A stretch of DNA of 64,000 nt from Asterias amurensis (taxonomy: Eukaryota > Echinodermata > Asteroidea > Forcipulatida > Asteriidae), in NCBI RefSeq assembly GCF_032118995.1, contig NC_092657.1, positions 11,387,891-11,451,890 on the forward strand, in the 5' to 3' direction. The position numbers and the translations under genes are program-made. Position 1 is the stretch's first letter. Every line of letters starts with the position of its first letter. Below the pieces are notes generated by a model. The model saw nothing but the letters and a program-made list of their open reading frames with translations, did not search any database and was not told where the DNA came from. This document shows positions 9,836 to 21,600 of the stretch, in pieces.

Positions 9836-12800
9836 CTGAGAATGTCCAACCTGATGGGTAAATAATTAAAGACTCATATTGGTATATTCATGAAACAGTC
9901 ATTAATGTGTTCTGAAACCATTACTATTCTCTCACAAGGTTCAATTGACTATCAAAAAGTAGATCTTAAACAACAGTTAAAATTGATGCTAGAAAGACCT
10001 TGGAGCTCTTTGGAATGTTCCCATCCAGAGAAACACAGATGTAATATTGGAAGTGCCCAAAGTGGGTGTGGTCCTCCATTCAAGGAGAACAAATCCATGC
10101 AACAAAATGTGTAAATTGCTTTTTAAAGAGCAATTTGCAAAGGATTCTGGGGGTAACATAGGGCCTATGTGTGTGTGTGTGTGGGGGGGGGGGGGCTGCC
10201 ATTGCACCACTTTTTTTTGATCATGCAGTTTACCAATACAATTATTTTTGCCCCTTTTTTCAGCGTGCTATTGCCCCCATCCCTAGATCCTTTATTATCA
10301 GTAGTAGTTGTTATCTTCAGTTCAGCACTGTACGCACTCTACAATACTAGCACTGTACTCGAACTAGATTGTTACCAATCCTTTTAAAACTAAATAATTA
10401 AAATTTTATCACTGTTTTTATAGCCTTGCCCAGCATGGTGACGGTCACTTTGTTGGTGGTAGCTAGTTCTGTAAATGTTGTCAGTAAATGCCAGGTGAGG
10501 GATAATACATGTTAGAATAAACTGATAATTGTGTTGACTCGTATGCCGTGAATCACATCAGGGCGTTACTACAAGAAATGAAAGATTCGTTAATTTAATG
10601 GAGAATCTACTAGTTGTTTAGAGGTACATACAATACATACATGTACATTGCGTACTTAAAGTATGTCATGTCCCGATCACAAGTTGTACTTTGTATAGTA
10701 GTACTGGTACGTAGATCGTACCCAGTACATGCCGTAAGAACAGTGTAAAGTAAATAGGCCTTTTATTACGTTTTTCCAACAATTCAACTTGTACTTACGA
10801 AAGCCGTCATGACATAATGCCGACCTTTTGAAGATCCCACGGCCACATCAACACCAGCAATCAGAAGGTTGACCCCGAGTAATGAGAGGGTGTGTGTATT
10901 AAGTAGGTACAGTCAGTGCGCAAGGGTCAGAAAACCCCTTCATTTCATTTGTTAGATATTCATGACCGTCGCGGCTATGAATATATAATGAGCTCGGAGG
11001 ACGCATTTTAAAAAATCCAATTCGGGAGTATTAAATACTCTAACAGACAAAAACTTTCATAAAACGGAGTAATAATGTTTTCTTGTACCTACAAAAATTA
11101 TTCCATAATTTTATGTATCCAAAAATAAGAAATATGAGACAAAAAACATTACCCTCTTTGTGCAGAAATAATGGTCTTCAAAAACGTCATCTTTTTAATA
11201 TTTAACCAAATTGTGCAGAAGAATTTTACAGATGGACTGTTAGGTAAACTATTGATGTAGTCTTTCGCTGTATTCGTTATTTCCAAGGTAGCTCGAAACA
11301 GTCAAGTTCACCAAAAGAATCCGTCTTCGTCAGCGTGACCGTTCAGAATCGAGAAACCCGCCATGTCTCGCTTGTAAAATGAGAGCCCACACGTGATTGG
11401 TCAAAACATGGACCATGCTCAATGTCCTATGTAACTAGTGTAACCAATCAGCTGCTGTGTAAGGAAACGCTAGTCATTTGCCTAGCGTTTCCGTACACTT
11501 CAGTCATGTCTGGTTCCCTACTTCAAACGTTACACTGATTAATGCGGTGTTGGGTAAACATTGAGGTACCAGGCTTTTCAAAGGATTGTGCATTTGTCTA
11601 AAAGGGATTCGTTTAAAGAAGGTCTGCCGTACAATGGCTAAATCCATTAAAATTATTTTTTGAAGCTTTTTAATATGCCATTCCACCGAAAATAGTATTA
11701 GATATTCGCCGTGGTTTATACCTTGATGAAAGAAACACTATTGCATTTCAAGGGTCCACCATTACTTGCCCATTTTCATGCTTTTATTCTGTGAGGATTG
11801 GTCAATTTGTTAACAACATATTTTTTATTAAACACTGCAACATTCTTTTCTTATTTCATTTATTAATTTATTTATTTGATTCTTTCAGCTGCAGGAATGT
11901 CTCATGCAATTATCCACATTTTCCTTTACAGAGTCTTAATTATTTAAATAATTGTTTAATGCTAGGTCAGCTCGGAGAAAAATTTAAAAAAAGTTGTTAC
12001 AGGAACACCCAGGTATTAGGAGATCTGTAAACATATAAAGTGGAAATTATACTTTCTAATTCAACTAGTTTCTTATTTTCCCTATTATCTATAAACATCA
12101 CAAGCAACTTGCAATACAACATTAAGTACTATTTTTGTCTGCCAATAAATATTGATTAAAATAATGTAATTTATCTTGATGGGAACCCTGTAAAGCAATG
12201 ATTGAACAATGCTTACTCTTTATCTTAAAGTTATTGTACAATACTATTGGCAAAGATCTTTTCGTTGAAAAGCTTACTGATCGTTAAGTTCACATTTGAA
12301 CTATTTTTTCTGTCTCTGATCTGAAATGAAGCTTCACACTTCCTGCGAATGTGAATGCGATACCAATGTTGATACCAAAAGTTCACAAATAACTTGCAGA
12401 GGTTGAATTGTGCGAATATTGCATTGTGCAAATATCGCAACGAAAACAGAGTTGTGATGTAAAATTCAAGTAAAATCCATATCGAATTCACATTCGCAGT
12501 AAGTATGAACCAGGCTTAAGACTTTAAACTTTAAATTAAAAAAATATTCAGAAATATAAATTCACAAGCATGCAAAAGTTTCAACTCAATTCGGGGTCTG
12601 TTAGCTTGAGAAAAAAAAAAACCCCAGCAAAACCTTTCATTTAGTACGAGGTACTAAAGTATCTTGTAAGAAGGTACGAAGTGTCCAAGGTACGAAGTGT
12701 CCAAGGTACGAAGAGTCCCATAGTCACTTCGTACCTTGCAAAGGTACGAAGCGTCTAGGGTGCGAAGAGGCAAAGGTACGAAGTGTCCTGACACCTTTCA

Positions 12801-14128
12801 TCTCGGAAGCCTAGCGATACCAACTACATCTCTGAGCACGGCATTCCCGAACAGTCATAATTACAACACCCCGTAGAAATCTGGCTGGGTTACAACATCA
12901 GGAAGAAACCAGTCAATGTTCAACTTCACGTTCTCCGACAAGTACTTTGTGACGGAATTATCCAAAAGCTAGAAACAACGGTAGATCATCAAGGGTAGGC
13001 CTGAGGTTTGGAGGGAAAAAAAGTATCATAAGATTTTAATTTTACATTGTTTAGATCCCATCATATAGTTATTTAAAAAAAGGTTGACAGAAATAACCAG
13101 GCTAATTCTCATTGTATATGGACCTAAACTGGGGGCACTGTACTCCGTAGCACGCTAATATAAGGTTTGCGATATAAACACATCCGGTTATTAAAAATTT
13201 AACTTTGTATAATAAGATGACAACTAACATGACTAAAGAAACAAATATATTAATGCAATAAAACAAAGTGCAAGTTGAAGACAAAAACTTGTGTATTGTA
13301 AATATCATGTCCAAAATAGCCTAGAACTGTCACTGACTCACTGTGTAGTACGAGCATGGAGGGTCTATTTCTTCCTCCATGGTATAATTATAACAATGTT
13401 TAAAGTTAAACCAGGTCCCTACTAGTACTACTTTCTGATATTTAAAAAAATGTTTTATAAATACATGCCACGACGACGACGAAAGACAAAACAACTAAAC
13501 AGCAGCCCCAGAAAATCGTGTTTACTGTGACGTCACGCAACAATGAGTGCCGCAACAACGGAGAAATTTGTGATTTCTCGTGAAATTACGAGGCCGAAAA
13601 CACGACAACGGTTGAACGTGCAGAAATGAATGTACCATCAATAGGACCGGAAACCCTTCGTCTACCATAATATTGACCTCATTTGTCTCCATTATGCTCG
13701 AAACAGTCAAGTTCACCAAAAATGTGAGGCTATTCTTCGAAAAGTGTGAAAACTTAAGTACACTTCAGTTGAAAATATAAATGTCTTAGAAGGTTAAATT
13801 CGGTAAAAATTGGGTTCTAAATCTACGTTAGATTGTCGAGAAGGCTACTTACCCCACCATGTTGGTCTAACTCTGACGGAAATGTACTTCCCATCGGTTT
13901 GAAGGAGCAGTGTCGGAACGCTCGCATTTTCACGCGAAATCTCGAAGGGGTCCGAGGCCAGCTCTCGCTGCAAATGAAATCGAGCGCTATGCTTCATTAT
14001 CGAGCACGGTGCGCACGGACTGGGTAGAAATGTCAGGGGATTGAACGTCTGGAATTTCTTTAGCATTGACTAACGATGTCATACGGTCTAGCGGAATGAT
14101 GTACGGGTCACAGAAGCCACCTACCAAT
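9836..14128. other. Right interior of the transposon, no gene assigned
   Basis: About 4.3 kb, presumably holding the 5' exons and promoter of the minus-strand gene 2. Candidate minus-strand exon pieces with donor-like ends sit at about 10870-10795 (donor GTAAGT) and about 14060-13850 (donor GTAAGT near 13850). Neither translation is one I recognise. A 26-bp match, both copies beginning CTCGAAACAGTCAAGTTCAC, occurs near 11290 and 13697. A GT/poly-G tract lies at 10168-10195. Confidence 0.35.
12645..12795 (+). repeat. Short tandem and inverted GGTACGAAG repeats
   Basis: Direct copies of AAGGTACGAAGTGTCC around 12670-12720 are followed by an inverted copy (CACTTCGTACCTT, 12725-12738) and then more direct copies to about 12790. 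The mix of direct and inverted units would fold into a hairpin. Confidence 0.8.
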
Positions 14129-16652
14129 TGCAAAACCTGAATAGGCTTACGTGTAAACGCCGCGTCACCTAAAAATATGCACTTCACTGAATAACACACG
14201 TTGACATTGACCACCAAAATGGCGCATCCTAGATTATTCTGATGATGACGTCAGGTGAAATGGGTCAATAGAGTGTTTTGTCAACAGATGGTCACATCGT
14301 CTATAATATATGCAGGAAGCAAGAGGTACAAGGTGCGTCTCTCTAGTATAGCTTCGGAGTGTTTGTCAAGTTCACCGCAGAATTTATTTCACACCATTTT
14401 CCGTCAGCATTATGTCATGCGCAGTGTTGATACACCAATAGGTAGCCCATTCCAGTGCTTTAAATTAGTGATGTAGTAGGCCAACTTACTGGCCGCTGGT
14501 TTTGCCTACAAAATCGTCACAGCATTAAAGCCCTCGAAATGGGCTTTCTTATTGTCTGTATTATAATAATATTATTAAAAATAATAACAGGTATTAAGAA
14601 ACGCTCCCCGTATAAAACTATTTCACAGCGTTTACAATAACTGAAAATGCACAATAAACAACAACATCTTATCGGAAAAGCCACAAACACCTCGATGTTT
14701 GACAAGAATTGGAAAAGGAGAAAAGCTTAAAACAGGAAGAGATGTGTTTTCAGAAGTTTATTAAATTGGTCTGCGGATTTTAGGGGCTTTAAAGGCAGTG
14801 GACACTGTTGGTAGTTACTCAAAATAATTATTAGCATAAAACCTTACTACTCTTGGCCAGTGTCTTGTAGAAGGTAAAACAAATCTTACCCCACTAGATT
14901 TCCCCAATACTCTCGGCCTGTGTCTTGCAGAAGGTTACACAAATCTACCCCCACTGTACCTTTCCTCACTACTCTTGGCATTTGTCTTGTAGAAGGTAAG
15001 ACAAATCTACCCCTACTGTAGATTTCCCCACGACTCTTGGCCTGTGTCTTGCAGAAGGTTAGACAAATCTACCCCAACTGAGGATTAACCCACCACTCTT
15101 GGCCTGTGTCTTGTGGAAGGTTTGACAAATCTACCCCCACTGAGGATTTCCTCACTACTCTTGACGTTTGTCTTGTAGAAGGTTACACAAATCCACCCCC
15201 ACTGTCCCTTTTCTCATTACTCTTGGCATTTGTCTTGTAGAAGGTAAGACAAATTTACCCACACTGAGGATTTACCCACTACTCTTCGCCTGTGTATTGT
15301 AGAAGGTTAGACAAATCTACCCCCCAATGAGGATTTCACCACTACTCTTGGCCTGTGTCTTGTAAAAGGTTAGACAAATTTACCCTAACTGTAGATTTAC
15401 CCACTACTCTTGACATTTGTCTTGTAAAGGGTTAGATAAATCTACCCCCACTGAGGATTTCCCCACTACGCTTAGCCTGTGCCTTGTAGAGGGTTAGACA
15501 AATCTACCCCAACTGAGGATTTCCTGACTACGCTTGGCCTGTGCTTTGTAGAGGGTTACACAAATCTACCCCCACTGAGGATTTCCTGACTACGCTTGGC
15601 CTGTGCCTTGTAGAGGGTTACACAAATCTACCCCCACTGAGGATTTCCTGACTACGCTTGGCCTGTGCTTTGTAGAGGGTTAGACAAATCTATCCCACTG
15701 AGGATTTCCTGACTACGCTTGGCCTGTGCTTTGTAGAGGGTAAGACAAATCTACCCCCACTGAGAATTTCCCCACTACTCTTAGCCTGTGCCTTGTAGAG
15801 GGTTACACAAATCTACCCCAACTGAGGATTTCCTGACTACGCTTGGCCTGTGCTTTGTAGAGGGTTAGACAAATCTACCCTAACTGAGGATTTCCCCACT
15901 ACTCTTAGCCTGTGCCTTGTAGAGGGTTACACAAATCTACCCTAACTGAGGATTTCCTGACTACGCTTGGCCTGTGCCTTGTAGAGGGTTACACAAATCT
16001 ACCCCAACTGAGGATTTCCTGACTACGCTTGGCCTGTGATTTGTAGAGGGTAAGACAAATCTACCCCCACTGAGGATTTCCTGACTACGCTTGGCCTGTG
16101 CCTTGTAGAGGGCTCGACAAATCTACCCCAACTGAGGATTTCCTGACTACGCTTGGCCTGTGCCTTGTAGAGGGTTAGACAAATCTACCCCAACTGAGGA
16201 TTTCCTGACTACGCTTGGCCTGTGCCTTGTAAAGGGTTAGACAAATCTACCCCCACTGAAGATTTCCTGACTACGCTTGGCCTGTGCTTTGTAATGGGTT
16301 ACACAAATCTACCCCCACTGAGGATTTCCCCACTACTCTTAGCCTGGGCCTCGTAGAGGGTTAGAGGGTTTAGAGGGTTACTACACAATAAATTAAGTAG
16401 TACAAGAAAAAGCAGTTGCCTTTCTATTTCATTTTATAATAATTGCATAAAGGGGCTTTTCAGTTTGAGGATTTGTTAAGTTTTTGGGATTTTTCAAAAT
16501 TGAATCACAATGTTTTTCTTGTGAATGTTAAAAATAGATGCCACTGTTTTCTATTTTCCGAGTGCAGGTGATAGTTTTTGAAAACATGAGCTTGACTTTT
16601 AACTTTTTATCACTATTAAGTACGTAAACTTCACTTTTGATGCCCTTTTTTC
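14129..16652 (-). repeat. Right terminal inverted repeat of the transposon
   Basis: Inverted partner of 958-2803. The inner end is at TGCAAAACCTGAATAGG (14129) and the outer end at TGATGCCCTTTTTTC (16652). It is about 680 bp longer than the left arm, almost wholly because its minisatellite has more units. Point differences between the arms (for example the second residue run in the shared short frame) show they have diverged since insertion. Confidence 0.88.
14815..16370 (-). repeat. 62-bp minisatellite, right arm (about 25 units)
   Basis: The same unit as at 1280-2095, on the opposite strand (GACAAATCTACCCC, CTGAGGATTTCC, TTGGCCTGTG, CTTTGTAGAGGG). The units nearest the outer end are more uniform than those near the inner end, as if the outer part expanded later. 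The array begins beside a family A terminal segment at about 14790-14850. Confidence 0.9.
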
Positions 16653-16682
16653 TCAAACGAGCGAAATGTGAAATGTTCTAGT

Positions 16683-17038
16683 TTAATGTGAAGGTGTTTA
16701 GTATAAAACTTTACTTTGTAGTAATGGGGAGAGGTTGATGGTATAAAACATTGTTAAAAACGGCTCCCTCTGAAGTGACATAGTTTTTGAGAAAGAAGTA
16801 TTTTACCACAAATTTGATTTCGAGACCTGAAGTTTTGAATTTGAGGTCTAGAAATCAAGCATCTCAAAGCAAACAACTTCGTGTGACAAGGGTGTTTTTT
16901 TTCTTTCATTATTATCTCGCAACTTCGAAGTCCGATTGAGCTCAAATTTTCACAGGTGTGTTATTTTATGTATATGTTGATACACACCAAGTGAGAAGAC
17001 TGGCCTTTGACAATTACCAATGGTGTCCACTGGCTTTA
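16683..17038 (-). mobile_element. Family A foldback element, copy 3
   Basis: Lies immediately outside the right end of the large transposon. It has the central GAGACCTGA...TTGAGGTCT palindrome (16820-16850), the ACAAGGGTG motif, and ends GTGTCCACTGGCTTTAA. The left end is diverged. Confidence 0.75.
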
Positions 17039-17152
17039 ATGAAAGAATGGATGTTGTTCAATTTTGTGTCTGTGGATGCAGTTATAGTGAACTTGCGGTT
17101 ATGCATGGTCTTCCGATTTGGGAGTAAACAATTCAATGGCACGTACACTGAG

Positions 17153-17327
17153 TGTCAGGTGTGGCGGTTTCAACTTTCCGCCGTGTTCAGTTTTCCGAAT
17201 GACCAAATACGGTAACATTACGTCATGCGACGCCTGCGCACAGCAAGCGAAAGAAGTCAATTGTTTATGCTTTACTGATTCCCGGAATACTGAACACGGC
17301 GGAAGACTGAAACCTCCACACCTGGTC
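17153..17327. mobile_element. Foldback element (family O) upstream of receptor start
   Basis: Inverted arms: GTCAGGTGTGGCGGTTTC and AACTTTCCGCCGTGTTCAG at 17153-17190 pair with CTGAACACGGCGG and GAAACCTCCACACCTGG at 17287-17324. About 175 bp, no coding capacity. It sits about 280 bp before the receptor start codon, so it may lie in the promoter or 5' UTR. Confidence 0.78.
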
Positions 17328-17603
17328 ATGTTCATCGGTATCATACCTTTTTCTTAAAATGGCATCACCCAAACACGGAAATAAAACACAGGTGATGATT
17401 TGATATGTGACTGGGTTTCTAAAAAATCACACCGAATATAAATTTACATCACTTTAAGCTAAGCATAGCTACAGCCCCGACCTCATGATCAGTGAAGTGT
17501 CAAACCTGCATGTAGATTATACCTTTACCAAATCTGCACTGCTGATTAAACAGTGACATTTTAGTCACTGGGATCTGGTGAAAATCGGGGGATAATTGTG
17601 ACC
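17328..17603 (+). other. Presumed 5' region of receptor gene
   Basis: Non-coding sequence before the start codon. I see no convincing TATA box or initiator. A further non-coding 5' exon upstream cannot be excluded. Confidence 0.35.
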
Positions 17604-18662
17604 ATGATGGAGCATAGATTGGGATTAGCAGTCCTGTTCACATCGGTTTTTCTCTGGCTCTACTTCGACAGCGCGTCAGCACAGCGTACAGGGAGCCTGT
17701 CTTTGTATACGATTTCATCTTTCCAAAACCCAGACATCAACACCAACAAACTGAATCATATTCTTCTTCATAGCCAATCGGGTAGTGTGTACGTTGGGGC
17801 GGTTAACGCAGTATATCGGCTCAACAACGACTTGGAACATCAGAGTAATGCCAGTACAACGTCCACTTGCGAAGATGAACGGAATTGTGTAAACCACAAT
17901 GAAATACTCATTGTTGAACCGTTGAGGAATGCACTGATTACTTGTGGGAGCCAGACTGGGCAATGTCAGCTGAGACATATAGAGGAATTGACGGTTACAG
18001 CTGAGATTTATACAATTGTAGCATCAAATGAAGACAAGACAACAATTGGCATCTTGGCACCGGGACCTTGGAACATAGACTGGTTGTATGTTGCTGCTAC
18101 ATTTATAAGTACTTCTCCCAAAAATTCTATTCCTCCAGTATCGAGGAGAGCTTTGGGTCTGGAAGTACCAGTTGCACAACTACTGTTTGCAAGAACAGGC
18201 TATGATACAGTCAATTTCAATAACGGCTATAAGAGTGACCCTTTTGACATAACTTATGTGTATGGCTTTTCATATAACGGTTTTGTTTATTATGTCACTC
18301 ATCAAAATGGCTTGTCCAAAGTGGTACGGGTTTGTCACCAGGCTAACAGGCCAGTGTCAACCCGTCCAGACTTGAATGCCTACACGGAGATTACCATACA
18401 ATGTGGCCAAGGATCGAGTGAGTATCCCTTAGCCCAAGCAGCTCATGTGGGACCAGCAGGACCCAACATCGCTACGTCATTGGGAATTGACTCACGTGTC
18501 TTGATGCTGTATGCAGTCTTCACCAAGGATGACAACTCGGCTCTCTGTATGTTCAGTATGACTGACATCGAAGGTGCATTTCTTACCGCTGTTGATAACT
18601 GCGTTAAGGGGACTGGGGGAGTCAGTGTCAACCTTCTGTTAGGAAATCGCTGTAATTCCTCG
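17604..18662 (+). CDS. Receptor exon 1: signal peptide and most of Sema domain
   Basis: 353 codons, phase 0 at the end, donor TCG|GTAAGT. It starts at the ATG at 17604; an upstream in-frame GTG is not used. The signal peptide is hydrophobic ([16 protein letters not shown]) with cleavage likely after ASA. Sema features: [14 protein letters not shown] (blade 1), CxxxxxxxxCQLR-type disulfide cysteines, and [17 protein letters not shown], which resembles the FVYF strand of MET and plexin. A single large Sema exon also occurs in vertebrate MET. Confidence 0.92.
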
Positions 18663-21600
18663 GTAAGTTCCAGAATTTTGTCAAGCGGGGCACATTTCCT
18701 ACTAAATGTTGACCAGCACGTGTATTTCGCGCCTACACTCCCTTTTTCAGTTTATTTAAAGGCCTACATGACCAAGTTTGATCCGGAAAAACAAAATCAC
18801 CATCCGGCTGCCACATTGTCATTCATTTATCAAAAATTAACAATCTTTTGCAAAAATTTACGAGCTCATTTAGTTAAATAATTTCCCGCCTTTACTTCTT
18901 GCAGAATGCTCCTGATATCACTCCATTCCTCTGTGACACATTCGGGTTGTATACATACGCCGATAATCCCAACGCAGTGGAATCCACACCTTTGCTGAAA
19001 CATGCAGGGACTATGATGTCATCGATAACCACAACCATTGAGCTGGACCATACTGTTGCTTTCATTGGAACTTCATTTGGATCGTTGTTGAAGGTTCGTA
19101 ACTATACCATTTTTTTTTTTTTTTTTTTTTTACAGATTCATGAGTTATATAAGCTTAAGTTAAGGGGACATTACCGATTTTTTTTTTTTGGACATCAAGG
19201 TTGCTGACAGTGTAGGCACTTTATGTAAAGGATTGTCGGCCAAACATTTTCTTGAGATAAATATGAAATTAGTATCTGCTAATTGGTGCACCGATCAACA
19301 AAACAGAATTACAGATTCAGATTCCAACTAGAATTTTCAATCATCATAGGCCTTACTGACCTAAATTTACCACCTATCACTTACCACTTACAGTTTATCA
19401 ATGGTTAAGGGAGGAAAACGCAGCAGACATAACTTTATGTTTGCAAACATTTTGATGTTCTTTTAAAGTAAAATTCATAATTATGGTAATTACAATCAAA
19501 CGAAAATATAACTGCAAAAACTTGATGCCAGTAATATTATTATTGATCAGGTACACATAGAGGGCGGTACATCAGCCCGGCATTACGAGAGCATTGATCT
19601 TGGAGACGCTCCAGTACTCAGGGATATTTCAGTGACTGACACAAATCAACAGATTTATGTCCTTACCGAACAACAGGTGAATTGATCTTAAAGGAACATT
19701 GCATAGTTGTTATTTGCTAACAAGACAGTTGCTGGTAGTAAGCACTTTAGTTAACCCACTTTGTGAAAGAGTCTGTTTCGTGTAAGAGTCGGTTGTGTGT
19801 ACGCGCGCGCGCTTATAAATATATAACGCGCGCGCTTAGAATTAGGTTACGCGCTGTTACTAATAGCTTTGAATTGCGTTCCGCGTGATAACCTTGCGCG
19901 CCCGACACGCGGAAGCCAGCCGGTTATAAACACTGGTCATTCTCAACCGTTTAAACACCCCCACGTGACGCGCTCTCTACCAACATGAGTAGAGAAACTG
20001 TCTGGGGTATTTATGAATGCTTAATTTATCATACACTCAAACATGGCCCTAAGTGAGTAAACTCCGTAAACATTAAGTTTGCAAAGACACTTCTTTCATC
20101 ATAGTTAGCTTAAATTTGTTAATTAATTCAAAGTTATATCTGAAACATCTGAAACTACTGGCTGGTACGGTTGGTCACTTCTGTTATTTTCACTTTTGGA
20201 GGTTTATGTAGACCAAGCAAGTCGGCTGGTGTTCACTTGAGTGAACAAGCTTGCGTAACAATTGACTTAAGGAAATTAAACAATATCGCGCCATTAGTGC
20301 AAAATAATGGAGCGATTTTAACAATAGCATGACGTCACAGGTGTGGGTTAAGTCGCATAATGCCCTCGGTGAACGTGGGTACGAATGTCGCGCACCTCGG
20401 GCATTATCCTATACATAATCCACCATAAAAATATAAACTGACAAACCTGAAGAAGTTTCAGATCGATCGGCCTCTGGGTCACAAGAACATATTGAAAAAC
20501 GATCAGACATTTTTGCATGTCATCGATTTAAAAAAAAAATTAAAATTAGAGATTGAGAGTTTGTGAACAAACTCAAGGTGTTCGGTTTCCGGGAGTAAAA
20601 GCCTGGATTAAAAAACAAATATGACACCTTGCTTTGCTCTCAAGATTTGTAATAAATGATTCAAATTGCAAAAACTGTCAAAACCACATGATAACGTCAT
20701 CTAGTAAAAGTGTATGTTTGGTGACGTCATCGGTAATATTTGTTTTAAACCAGACCTTTGCCAGACTTGTATGGTGTGATGGTAAAGCATCAAAGGATGT
20801 TTATTTCGACCTAAAAGACAATAAACCACGCCCTTTCAAATCATTTCACAGTCACTTCCCGTTTAAACAGGTCAAAAGGTCAACGAAAATTCACCAACAT
20901 ATCCATTTCTGTCAAGTACGTAAAGCCTTTCATATGATGTACAGATTGTCAAAATAGCTTATGTAGTTTAGGAAATATGAACTTAGGAAATATTGACTGA
21001 CGACTGAAGAAAAGACTGTAAGGGACATATATGTTTTAACCGCCTTGAACGAAGACTATTCTTCATGAAGCTTTTTCGCGCTCTATTGATAATATTTAAA
21101 AAAAGAAGTAAAACAAAAACGTGGATCAAAAATAATGATTTTTTGAAATAATAATTTGAATTTGTATTACTCAAGAATGGATGACGTCATCATGACCTAA
21201 CTAACACATTATTCCACTCCTAATGCATATCTAACTATGTGCGAAGTTTCAAGTTCATACGAGTTTGGGAAGTGTGCTTTTGTTCGAGGACAAGGGACGA
21301 AGAGAAGAAGAAGATGAAAATCTGGATTGTTTTATTGATTTGTTTGTACTAAAGTTTTGTTTAATCCGGCAGTTTATTTTAGCAAGACCACTCCTAATTG
21401 CTTGGGCCTTAAGCTTTAACCATTCTGTTTTCTTTGAATGTTTTGTATTGTAACATCCATGTCTGTGCATGGAGGTAGAAATAGATTAGTTTACGTAACG
21501 TCCTTTCCTACTAAAGACATTTTGAAAGGGCTTATGTTATTCCAGAGATTTTTTTTCTTCAAAATATTTAACTCAAAATAACTTGGATAGTTGTTTTAAC

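Larger units (their letters stand above)
958..16652. mobile_element. 15.7-kb DNA transposon, ISL2EU-like, with giant TIRs
   Basis: The two ends are inverted copies of each other: 958-2803 reads as the reverse complement of 14129-16652, apart from minisatellite copy number. Between them lie two convergent genes. One is a plus-strand THAP/DDE transposase (3223-5490). The other is a minus-strand SWIM, YqaJ nuclease and PHD gene (6880-9835). From family knowledge as I recall it, THAP/DDE plus YqaJ is the gene pair of ISL2EU elements, related to PIF/Harbinger. I could not see a clean short target duplication: the flanks are GT on the left and TC on the right. Frameshifts, an in-frame stop and a missing transposase C-terminus mean this copy is not autonomous. 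Younger foldback elements (family A) have landed inside it. The class call is inference from domains; the inverted-repeat structure is seen directly. Confidence 0.8.

Noticed and set aside
930..16680. Clear target-site duplication for the large transposon
   Set aside because: Flanking bases (GT on the left, TC on the right) do not match, and the exact last base of each arm is uncertain in the A/T run, so no duplication is claimed.
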